From positions 124,001 through 188,000 of the forward strand of contig JAVYIG010001603.1 of NCBI GenBank assembly GCA_035222895.1: a stretch of 64,000 nucleotides of DNA, read 5' to 3'. This DNA is from Strongylocentrotus droebachiensis (taxonomy: Eukaryota > Echinodermata > Echinoidea > Camarodonta > Strongylocentrotidae). A program made the translations under genes and the position numbers. Shown here piece by piece: positions 36,459 to 46,964 of the stretch; within the stretch, counting starts at the first letter, position 1, and each line of letters opens with the position of its first letter. Below the pieces are notes generated by a model that was given only the letters and a program-made list of their open reading frames with translations, did not search any database and was not told where the DNA came from.

Positions 36459-36816
36459 CCCGCATGCTGCTCTAAGTGGAAAAACAACAACTCCGAAACA
36501 GCAAATAAGCAAAAAATGTTATCGGACAAGACGTAAACATCTTTCTATTGAAAATCTAAATCAATTTATAAATGGAAAACTCATCATGAATAATCGATGT
36601 CTGATTGTATCCTAGGAACTTGATTAGTTTATACAGTTTGCAGAACAGAACCTGGGTATACAATTTTATTCTCACCAATTATATAGTGCTCGGCCTCGAA
36701 TCATATTACAGCACACTTTCACAAGAAAACAGGAAATTTCCTGTACAACACAATTGGTGTCGTTCTCATTTCACTTCAAGGTATATTAGTTCTTAATTTG
36801 CGATTCAAGGTTCTCA

Positions 36817-36920
36817 CAATTTTCATAGTATTGAACTATTGATCACGTGTCTTTTTTAATATCCTGTCATTTTTCCGTTCGAGTTGTTCATACTTTTTTA
36901 TACAGATTTCAGATCATGTA
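36817..36920. repeat. Dispersed ~100-bp repeat, copy 2
   Basis: Near-identical to 31201-31303 over its length with a handful of differences. Confidence 0.75.
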
Positions 36921-38614
36921 ATTTACCGTTGGTCGCCTACTGAACATATAAATCTAATTTTAAATACTAGATATAAATATCTATTATCTATGCATACTTA
37001 TAATTTTTGATTTTTTCCCCATGTTTTTTTGACGTGATGTTTTCATATTCGTTGCATTATGTTTTGTAAAACAAAATATTATTCCTATTTAATACAATAC
37101 AAATATTTGTTTCATTAAATTTCTTCCTTCAGTGAACATATTTCAAGAAACCAAAACTGTTTGGTTTACTAAGGATTTATACTGACAAAGTAAATCAGAT
37201 AAAATTAAATCTATGATGATAATCTATATTATACTATATAAATCGCCTGGCCCTACATACATGCAAAACTACCCCACTGGGGATTAGTATTACAACATGG
37301 CGATTTTTTTTAATTTTTAAAAAATGCATTTGTTATATTATTTAATCGCTTTACAAAAATATATAATTTGTTTTTAAATTTAATTTTAAATTTATAATCA
37401 TAATTACTTTTGATTAATTTCCTTTTTAATTACTATGATTCAAGATTAATTATGTCCGTACAACTTCAAGAAGATTAATGTATTATATCCTTTGTTAATT
37501 TTGCATGGAATATAAATGAAAGCAAACCCCCCCCCCCCAAAAAAAAAAAAAAAACCGCTTCCTGTTTTCAATGGATTCCTACCATCCTCTTTCAAACTAA
37601 TTTGTGGATACGCCTCCGAAGTAGACTTGAACTCTGACATATATTCGGACTGATCTTACATGGATTCGTCCCCCCGCCCCCACCCCACTGTCAGAAGACC
37701 AACGTCATTACCCAGCATCCTCCGGCTCTATATTACGATGAAGGAAACGTACGGGCGGATTTTCACTTAAAAATCTCAAGAATCAGCAAACAAATTGACT
37801 TGCTCGCCGATTATTCGGTCAAAAAACCTATATCTTGAGGGGCTGCGGTCTTATCTCCTATAAGAATTAAATAGGTCAACATTCTCGAGGAAATACAGCA
37901 TAGAAGGATTGGATAATAAAATAGCATGAGGGGGCTTAAAAGCACTAAGACATATATTGCGTTTAGGGGGATGAAATTGAGACTTTTTTTTCTTCTCCGG
38001 ATCATCTCAGGTGTGAAGTAAAAATCTCACACCTACAGGCGACAAAGAATTTGATCGACGATCGGCATCGTAAGAAACCTAAATTGGCAGGGCACAGCGC
38101 ATCGACCATGTCAACTATATTATGATCTGCAATTAACGGAAGCTTTTGATCATTTGGGTGAATTTATTTTGTTATGATTTGATTCCAAGTTCATTTGGAG
38201 ATTTTGAATCTGAGTTTGCTCGTAATCACTCGAGTCAGAGCATGAATTAAGCATAAATACGCTGAAAAAAATGACATCCTATTAATTGCCACAAAAGCAG
38301 GTTTATCCGAGTAACCACTGTACATTCTTTTTCGAAACAATTTATACATTGTGTTATCACAAAATATATAGATCAAAATTAGGTAGAAATCACTGAGGGA
38401 AGTTCTAGATGGAGGTACAGTTTTTCAGTTTTGTACGTGACCAAAAACGACATAGGTTTAAAAAATAAATAAGAAACCTCCCTTTTAACCAATCATCATT
38501 ATAAGTACCACACGAGAACCAATGTATGTGGAAATTAACAATTTGGTGGTAACAAGGTGACGTGAAAACAACAGTAGCAGTAACAGCAACAACAACAACA
38601 ACAACTATATTTAC

Positions 38615-38930
38615 CTCTTGCTGTTGGTTTGCTCAGTAACGCTGAAACGATATCATCGTAATAAGAACCGATCCCGTCTCTGACGTTATGAGGGAACACC
38701 TGCGTGGTTGCTAAGCAGATGCTGCTCGCCTTGACCAAGCGCGTCAGCTCCTCTACGGCGCGCACCGCGTAGTTGGACGAGTCGTGTACGATAGATACGT
38801 AAGTCCAGTTAAAGCGATGCAGGAAATCCAGCATGGCCATGGCTTGGTAGCGGTCGGGAGGGACCGTTCGGAAGAGGTAGGGGAAGCGGTCCTTGTTGCT
38901 TAGGTCGTTGATGGTTGCCCAGTATGCTAC
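38615..38930 (-). CDS. Grm-like: mGluR-like receptor, exon of the central Venus-flytrap domain
   Basis: This 316-nt exon starts at a codon boundary after the acceptor TTTCAG (AG at 38932-38931) and ends phase 1 at AGAG/GTAAAT. It encodes VAYWATINDLSNKDRF, VPPDRYQAMAMLDFLHRFNW, TYVSIVHDSSNY and ALLSKPTAR. By alignment to mGluR1, the Thr of YWAT (T188), Asp of VPPD (D208) and Tyr of SSNY (Y236) are kept, so contacts to the amino-acid backbone of a ligand look intact. Ser186 is replaced by Trp. The preceding exon(s), with signal peptide and the first ~180 residues, are not recognised between here and 64000. Confidence 0.92.
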
Positions 38931-39109
38931 CTGAAACAAATGAATATGTATACACGCCATAAGAATGGAAATACTAACGGATAGGACAGACAGTCATTAA
39001 AGTGATCAGTAAATTCAGTATTCGAATATTTTATATTGACGACGGATAGTCAACCTGTTCGAAACGTCGAGCCACTTCCACCACTCATCCTCTCCAAGCG
39101 CTATAGTTC

Positions 39110-39284
39110 TCCTTAGAACCATAAGCTAAGAAAGATAACCAACAGTCTTTTTCAAGACTACAAAACAGTCCTTTTCAGGACTACACATCCTCAAGAAAGA
39201 TTACCGAGAGTCCTTTCCAGGGCTCCTCAATCCCCTCTCTCTCGCTCTCTCTCTCTCACACATGGTGCACCCGCAAGCCTACTG
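39110..39284 (+). mobile_element. Repeat with histone-type 3' end signals, copy 2 (left end missing)
   Basis: The right end GGTGCACCCGCAAGCCTACTG followed by TA matches the terminus of 19156-19348, in opposite orientation. The interior has four stem-loop-like words in series: GTTCT-CCTT-AGAAC (about 39103-39116), CAGTCTTTTTCAAGACT (39143-39159), AGTCCT-TTTC-AGGACT (39167-39182) and GAGTCCTTTCCAGGGCTC. Two AAGAAAGAT-TACC/AACC words follow the first and third. The left terminal repeat seen in copy 1 is absent. Confidence 0.65.
39167..39200 (+). promoter_or_regulatory. Histone mRNA-like 3' stem-loop plus downstream purine element
   Basis: AGTCCT/TTTC/AGGACT (39167-39182) then 9 nt then CAAGAAAGA (39192-39200). 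Identical over the whole stretch to the copy at 19265-19232. No histone coding sequence precedes it. Confidence 0.6.
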
Positions 39285-41934
39285 TATATTTCAATCTTGT
39301 ATTTCATTATTTTGCTTTAGGATTGTAGTCAGAATGCAAGTTGTACAACCCACATCAGCTGATGTAATGTCGGTAAAAAATATCGCGCAAGCATGAGTCA
39401 TGAAACTAGTCTTTCTGCCGGAACGATACACTCTTAAAGCATTTGAGTGCATTTTCGACGCATGTTTACTATACAGAAGTGAACATGTTTGTTGGGCAAA
39501 ATAAAAGATGAAATAGACGAACACAATTATTCTAAGGAGATACCATACCACGTGAACGGCATTTTACTGTTTTACCCAACATGAAAAGCCATTTAGGCGA
39601 CACGTCATGAGTTGGTTGCTCTTTGTTATGTGTTCGCATTCAAGGATATAGTTACGTTTTATTTTCCTGGATAAAAAAAATAAATAAAATAGACAGACAT
39701 TTCGACTTTTCCTCTCTTGTCCATAGTAAAGAAATGTATTTTTGTTACCAGTTGTACAATGCTTGATAAAAAAGGGAATCTTTTTCTGGGTTGAAACGGA
39801 GGCGACCTATTTGTTCTCGGGTGTTTTTTTTTTTTAAAGCAAGATTGAACCGTGAAAGTACGACTCCCTTCCATGACGCTAACTGCAACACCTCGTGTTT
39901 ATTCAGGCCAGCATCAAACCTTTCTCGAAAGCGTGCCTCTACACTTTCACCCTCTATCGCTAATAATCTCTCCATAACAACCACTCCTCAGCATCCATAT
40001 TCATATTCCAGAGCTTGATCTACTCTCCAGAGCGTTTGTTTGTCATGCCTCTCCGAACCAACCGAAATCCGAGAGAAAAATCTCAACGATAATGTTTTCC
40101 TGGCTCGTGACCCTTTTTAAGATGTCCTGACCGAGTTCCTAATGAACCTGAAATGGGACACCTTTCTCAATATCTTTCAGGATTGAGCCATCTCAAAAGC
40201 TCATAATGAACGGCATAGAGCAGAGTCATAAGTTTTTCAGGTTCCATCGCCGTAAACACGTTGATCTTCATAAATCCTATGCTTAGTGTGCGTTGACCCA
40301 TCGTCAGATCTTAAAGGGAAACATAGGAAGGTAAATGGATGATCCAAAGGAGGGGATGGGGTTACAGTAAAATCCAACATGCTTGATTAAAAAAAGAATC
40401 TTACATGAGGTTGTGTTCTACTATCCCAGACACAATATTTAATTGAAGGCAAAAACGGCAACTTAAAGAGGGGAAACCCGTTTTGTTTTGCTTATCAGAT
40501 ATTTCAGATAAAAAAAGTCACCTCTGAGAACCCACAGAGTTCTCTTTCGTACCTCCACCCCCTCGAAAGATAATCTTGGGTCCTCCTCCTAATGATCGAA
40601 TGCAATACAGCGACAACATGTAACAAAGGGATATTTCATGTTTTTAATCAATCAAAATAATTTTAAAATCATTTTAGCAGTAAAACATCGCAAGGAGAGA
40701 CAAATTATCTGTATTGACGAGAGAGGCGCCTCTATGCCACACCTTTGGTTACGCAAATACATTCAATACCTAGGTACACAGGAGTCGGTGTAGGAATGAA
40801 GAAATCAATGCATGTGGCGGAATAACTCAAGCCCGGAGGTGGTGCGAAAGTACACTACTACTACTTTAACGTAGCTAAAAATTCGCCAGAAATGACCGGA
40901 CTTTCATCCCATTGGTTAATGTCTAGTCTCTTTCAACGAGTCTGGTATAATATGCTGACTGCTAAATTGCCAGATACCCGGAAATTGCAATACACGAAAC
41001 TGATTATGCTTACTAATATGCGTCCCGCATTTTGAACCATCGTTATAGAGTAAGTTCTAATCGTTATCGTAATACAAAAATCAGACACCTTGTTTGCTTA
41101 ATGTTTAGAATTAGACGTTGTGTCAATACAACATTCATAACCACTGAAACCTGAGAGCAAACGCTTGAAATTTCCACTTGGGAATTAGAGAGGGAAACAC
41201 AATACTCCCTGGCCAAAAACCCACCACTCGATTTCCTAACGATGATTACTGTCTCACCGGCGGCTAACCTCTAACAACTTTCCTTCAACTCATCTCATCA
41301 TCTTATAAATGATGTTTTTGTCTTCGTTTTACCGCAGTTCATCAGGCGGGCAGACAGTTTTCATGACTTAAAGATTCTGCTTGCGACCGAAGAGAGCACT
41401 TTAAGGATTAATGTGAGGGTTATAGGATGAGGAGAGACATGTATTTTAAGAAAAGCGACAACCAACATCTTCCCGCCGACGTGGTTTAAGATATCAAAAG
41501 AGAAATATGACCATAGAATATTTCTTTAGATTAGCATGACTAAAGGGAGATCAGATATGCTGTTCTTGTGAAATAAAGAAGAAAAGTGTCCCTTTATTGA
41601 AAAATTGTTATGACACTCACTATTTAAAAAGATCGAACAGATTCCCCCCACCCACTTATATCCTCTAGAAGCTATTATGTGCATTAAATGGATATGCGCT
41701 CAGACAATATGCAATAATCGATGGCTTCCACAGAGAACTTTGACGATCAAAGCTTTAGAAGACTTCGATTTCAAATGTTGTCTTAACGTTGAATGTTTGT
41801 AACCGTACCCCTTTCCAGTCAACTCCCAACTAGGAAGAAAAATTAGGCAGTTTTGTTGGCTTAACTTCTTCATATTTTTCTACATGATACTGGTTGGTGT
41901 CCATTAAAACAAACACCCAAATTCAGGTCAGCTA

Positions 41935-42081
41935 GGTCCCATTTAACGAAACTTGTCATCAGTGACAAATAACAGTTTGTGTTGTAAGCTAGTGAAATCC
42001 TTGCTTCTGATTGGTTATTAGCAGATTTGTCACTGATTTTTGTCGTTTGTCATTGAAAAAAGGCTTTGTGAAACGGGTCCC
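41935..42081. mobile_element. Small MITE with GGTCCC-TTT-ACGAA-type ends
   Basis: Left end GGTCCCATTTAACGAAACTT and right end TTTGTGAAACGGGTCC form imperfect inverted repeats around about 110 bp that also contains TGACAAA/TTTGTCA inverted words. Target duplication not clear. Confidence 0.55.
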
Positions 42082-42599
42082 AGATATGATAAATCCCGAA
42101 TCTGCTGAGTAGTTTTAGGCCTCTGAATAAATATATTATGGAGAGCCAACTGTCTACCTCTTTATCACGTACACATTATGAACATGATCACAAGTTTTTT
42201 CAACAACAAACAAAAATCAACCTTTAATATACACTTTCAATAGCCTCGTTTGTCCTCTCTTGAATAAGCGAAAACTTTCAAAAACATCTTACGACGTAAT
42301 CCGAACTTGGTTTGGACAGTGAATATAATAGTGTATTCAAATGGTCTAGTTGTTGAATCCTGCAAAAATTGTCGATTCTCCTTATTTCACTAAAATAATG
42401 AACAAGCAAAATTAGTCATTTCATGACTGTAATGATTAACTTAATTCGTTCAATGAGAGCAATCTGAGTAGAAGATTTTCACTTGATGCTCTTTAAAGTC
42501 AGTGGATTAAATTAATCGAGGCTTAAATTAATACGCCTTTATATATGGATCAATTAATTTATCCTGCTAACACACACATTTAAATGGTTAGGCAAAGAG

Positions 42600-42862
42600 T
42601 AATTGGTGACTTAAGGATGCTATCAGATTGTCTGTAAATGTGGCATCTCCCATATGTGAAAGTCACTTTCAACTTCACTCTTATTCACCTCACGTTTTCT
42701 CTTCACATACCAATGGCTCATCTAAATGGTTCGGTATTGAACAGTTGGTGGCTTAAGGACAATTTCAGATTGTCTGTGAATTCGTCATCTCATCTCCCAT
42801 ATGTGAAAGTCACATTCAACTTCACTCTTATTCACCTCACGTTTTCGCTTCAACTTATACCC
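42600..42862. repeat. Tandem duplication, period ~145 bp
   Basis: CTCCCATATGTGAAAGTCAC through TTATTCACCTCACGTTTTC is present twice, each preceded by GACTTAAGG/GGCTTAAGG and CAGATTGTCTGT. Non-coding. Confidence 0.8.
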
Positions 42863-44014
42863 AAGCATGTCTCACTTTTGATCCCTTGATATTCAGAGGT
42901 ACTGAACTTCAAGCTGAAGATATCCTTACGAGGGAGAAGTAGGGATCGCATTCTCATCTCGTTGCCATGACAACCGTGACAACCAGCATTTATATTCTTC
43001 TTGATTCGAAATTAAATGTGAGCCTTAGAGACGTTGTATTCCCCAGAAAGAGATATACATTTAGAAACCATTCCCACAGTACATAAATTTGCTTAATTCC
43101 TCGACTATTTTTTCTCCGTTAGAGCCGCTAAATCAGAAACGAGATATCTATAGTCTGTACTGAAAAACAAAAAGAACTCCCTATTTTAAGATACCCATTT
43201 ATAATTTTTCTCTTTAGGCAATATTTGTAAATTTATCTCGGTACCCTATTTTTGCGTCTGTCTTTGTCGTTATTTTTATTCCGACTTGAAATATAGTCCT
43301 TCTTTCGATTTTAATAGCGCTATTATTGTTTGCTATTTTTTTTTAATAAATCGTGAAGCAATCCATATTTTTCGGGTTTCACACAGTCATTTTCCAAGAA
43401 AAAGCTTAATCAAATTAAAAGGATAAATAAATAAAATAACGGAAGGTATGCGAGACACGATTAAAAACCACACAGTTCATAACGAGTACAAATGTACATA
43501 TCAATTTTATCTACACTGGTATCAAAATGATTTATTACCCTGTTTACATGATTGACAAGTGTAGCTGTTGTTGTTGTCGTTCCTATTATAATGATATACA
43601 ACGTTCGATACTGACGCCTTAATCGGATGTGGCTTTAGAAGGTGCCTGATGGATAAGAAACCCATCCATGTTTCCTTGTTTACAAAGTTATGAAATATCA
43701 TAAAGATATGGACAATAATATATATAATTTTTTACTTCAGTATATATATTTTTATTTTGACTGTATTTAAAGAAAGAATACGAAATTTGGTTCGCATCTA
43801 TTCTTTAAAACAAAGAAAAAATGTTATTTAGTTTTTTAGTCAAAATTTTTTTTTGCTTTTTGGCCGCACATACTGAATATGGGATTTTAAACTACGAAGA
43901 CCCATACTCATGGATCTTTATGAATAGATCTTTAATTCTAACATGGTTGTAGATATGCACCAACCCTTACGGTTATGGATTTAGCAATAGTTACAAAGGT
44001 TTTTTTCTATATTT

Positions 44015-44069
44015 TGTGTGTGTGCGTGTGTGTGTGTGCGTGTGTGTGTGTGTGTGTGTGTGGGGGGGT
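44015..44069. repeat. (TG)n microsatellite
   Basis: TG dinucleotides with a few CG interruptions, ending in a G run. Confidence 0.93.
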
Positions 44070-46459
44070 GTTATACAGAGAGTAGATAATTATACAGGTA
44101 CTTTTTATGCCAGTTAGGCCTATCATGTTTTAAAGGCGGTCGATTTAAAAAAAAAATCAACAGCTAGTCTACTTGGCATTACGACCCGATTGATTTCAAG
44201 CTATTCCAAACGGTTTTTATGACTTATTTTTCGGGCGATCTGAACTTGATTAGCACTGTATAATAAAATTGCTTCAAACACAATAAAAGCGTTTTTTCTC
44301 CCTCTAACCCTGCAATAAAACCGAGTTTGAATACAGTCAACACCATTTCGACCACTTACTACATGTACTACAAACTATGAGGCCCTTTTCCTACAATACT
44401 TGAGATGGTCAACAAGTTGCGGAAATGTTGATTACGTTTGTATGATAAGGACATTTGATATCAAACAGATTCAGTAACCTGCCCTACTTCCACACTACTT
44501 GTTGTCCTACCGCGAGTCAAGACGAATAAACAGGTGTTGTTTTTACCGCCCGAGGGGGATATCGCTAAGAAACGCAATACCCTGCTTTTCTACGACTCTG
44601 GAACAAGGGACGAGTAATCTGAAAAGCTTAATGAAATTGTGACGTAAATCAATTACAGATGTCTCAATTTAACAGTAACACACTTATGACGAAATATCAG
44701 AAAACGTTTGAACCTGTCCTACATGTTACCATTGTAAGTTTACCCGGAGACGACTTTTCCTTTTACAAGTTTGAAAGCAAGGAAAGTCGACAAAAACACG
44801 CAGGTTAGGATAATTCGCTTTCTATACAGATCTGCTTCAGAATGTGATCTGAATATGATAAAACATTTGGAACGGACTTATGCTGAATGCACTGATATAA
44901 ATAAGTTCAGTGGAGAATACCACAATTTATGTAATATAATGCTGTTTTTGATAAAGTTTACTATCAGGTGCTAAATAAGCTCAATAATACAAAACAACTC
45001 AAAAAAGAAAGCAAAACAAAAACTTTTACCCCCCCAAAAAAGCAGAAATACAACAATATAAGAAGAAAAACAAAATCAAGTAGCTATCCTTGCAATATTG
45101 TGTCAGATGGTAGGCCTGTAATACAAAACAGATTTAAGAGTCGGATTGCCATCAAAAAGTAACTATAGATATCCACAGGAAACAGACGAATAGATGAGCT
45201 CGACCACGTTCGGCTTCCAAACATCCTGGACTCAATCAAAACGAGATTGCTTTTTTTGTGAGGAGTTGTTTTTTAGAAACGTTGTATTCTCGAAAAACGA
45301 GCGAAAACAATTCTAAATAGAAAGTACGTGTTACTGAGATGGTCCTTTCTCGAATAATTAAATACAGCGATCGATTTGTATGGTCGATCCAAAACGTTCG
45401 TGGACATATTTGGTTTCAATGAGGACTATAAATAACCGGGCATTACGAAACAGTCAAACTTGTCCGACTAGGAAAAAAAAAAACTAGAAAAACCCCGAAA
45501 AAATCAACAAAGCAAAAGCAAACAAATTAACAAAACGAAACCAGGCAAAACACCAAACCAAAATCATTAACCAAAACTAAACCCAAAACCAGAAGCAAGC
45601 AAGCGAGCAAACAAAACACCAAAGTTAAAACAGAAAAACAGTGACAGAAACGAATTATATTGTTAACAATGTAGTCAAGCTCGAAACAGCGGAAATATCT
45701 ACAGAAGATGTAGAACAACTTTCATTTTGAAGTTGTTCAACGATTATGATAAATCCTATGAAACACACTCTTTATATTGGTGCTACATATACATGTACTT
45801 AAAAAGTATCTTGGGAAGTCGTAGCTAATTACCATGCACCCCTACCTCCCCCCCCCCCACCCCCCCCCCCCCCTTGATTAGGGTCTGCATGGTAAAAGTT
45901 GTTATTATGCAAGAAACACGCACGCGCTTTAATACCAAGAAGATAAGACTCCGTAACTATACACACTGTCAAAGTATGCTTTTGTGAAACCTGAGGAAAT
46001 GTTTTCCTCTCTACAATGGGGAATATGATATGAGCAGTTGATTTCTAAAAGCTGGGTTCATACAACATGACGACATGTGTAAGGTCGAGAAAACTGTAAA
46101 AGCGGAGACATTTACAGAGAGACTTCCAAGTCTATTTTGCGCTTAAAATGTCAATCTTTATTATCATTATTATCATTATATTAGAAAGAAAAAGAAAAGC
46201 TGATTGTTATAGTTGAGTCAGCAAATGGATTTTGAGAGAATAATCACACAAGTATTATTATTACGACAGACGAAACATGTCCTGTCATTCATACAACCTG
46301 GGTTTCAAGAAAAATTGGCGTTGTCTTTGTAAATCTATTTTAATCAAAACATGACCATAATTATTGTACCCAGCGAGGGGGTCTAGACATTGGAGAGGCA
46401 CTGGCATCATGGCGGTTGCGTTACTATGTGTGTGCGTGTGTGTGCGCGTGTGTATGCGT

Positions 46460-46929
46460 ATAGTGGTGGTGGTTATTTTACCTGACTGCTAAGAAAGCAT
46501 AGAGGCTTGTACGTAAGCAACCAGACGGCTGACGGCTTTAGGTCCTCTCCGAGAGACCTGGTAATGCGGACTAATCACTATGAACATGAACAAAAGGACA
46601 AAAATACAGTTCCTCATTCTACCCTCAACAATTGCTGTGGTAGACAAAGGAACATCCCTTCACTGCTTTTATGTAAAAATGTGTAGAACAGGTGTCACTT
46701 GCATATTCACCTGTTCTACACATTTTTACATAATAGCAGTGAAGGGATGTTCTTTGTCTACCACAGCAATTGTTGAGGGTAGAATGAGGAACTGTATATT
46801 TTGTCCTCTTTCTTTGTCCGTCATATTCATAGTGAATGCCTTACCAAAGGGCACTAGCGCATCGACTTGGTGTCGAACCCGGAACACCGGATTACGAGAC
46901 CACTGCTCTACCAACTGAGCTATCGCGCC
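46460..46929 (-). mobile_element. tRNA-derived SINE interrupted by a CACTA-type MITE
   Basis: The minus-strand head is GGCGCGATAGCTCAGTTGG (A box) with B box GGGTTCGACACC; the anticodon-loop position reads CGT, suggesting Thr-like ancestry. The body starts CCCTTTGGTAAGGCATT, is broken by 46576-46834, and resumes at AGTCCGCATTACCAGG and GAGAGGACCTAAAGCCGTC, ending near TAAAATAACCACCACTA. The 3' acceptor stem is not complementary to the 5' one, so it is not a working tRNA gene. Confidence 0.75.
46576..46834. mobile_element. CACTA (EnSpm)-like palindromic MITE, copy 1, nested in a SINE
   Basis: Two arms of about 120 bp form a near-perfect hairpin. It starts CACTATGAACATGA and ends with the inverse, ATTCATAGTG. 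The 3-bp direct repeat AAT flanks it (46573-46575, 46835-46837). CACTA termini and 3-bp target duplications are the defining traits of the EnSpm/CACTA superfamily. Removing it with one AAT restores a continuous SINE. Confidence 0.82.
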
Positions 46930-46930
46930 T

Positions 46931-46931
<1 letters not shown>

Positions 46932-46963
<32 letters not shown>
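46932..46963. repeat. (TG)n microsatellite
   Basis: Perfect TG tract directly beyond the 5' end of the SINE. Confidence 0.93.

Positions 46964-46964
<1 letters not shown>

Larger units (their letters stand above)
18343..38614 (-). other. 20.3-kb intron of the mGluR-like gene
   Basis: It lies between the donor at 38615/38614 (AGAG/GTAAAT) and the acceptor at 18343. It is filled with SINEs, MITEs, a satellite, a foldback element and microsatellites, listed separately. Stretches at 19349-19796, 21800-24760, 26600-27660, 27950-29650, 30530-31200, 31310-33360, 33600-34990, 35090-36100 and 36930-38610 show only AT-rich sequence, homopolymers and short ORFs without recognisable domains. Confidence 0.82.
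38931..46459. other. 5' intron of the receptor or upstream DNA, no exon recognised
   Basis: Apart from the listed repeats, this is AT-rich sequence with short ORFs lacking known domains, and (AAC)-type and poly-C tracts (for example 45849-45873). I looked on the minus strand for the first mGluR exon ending before VAYWAT and found none. Confidence 0.55.

Noticed and set aside
46855-46929. tRNA-Thr(CGT) gene on the minus strand
   Set aside because: The 3' acceptor strand does not pair with GGCGCGA and the sequence continues into a SINE body.
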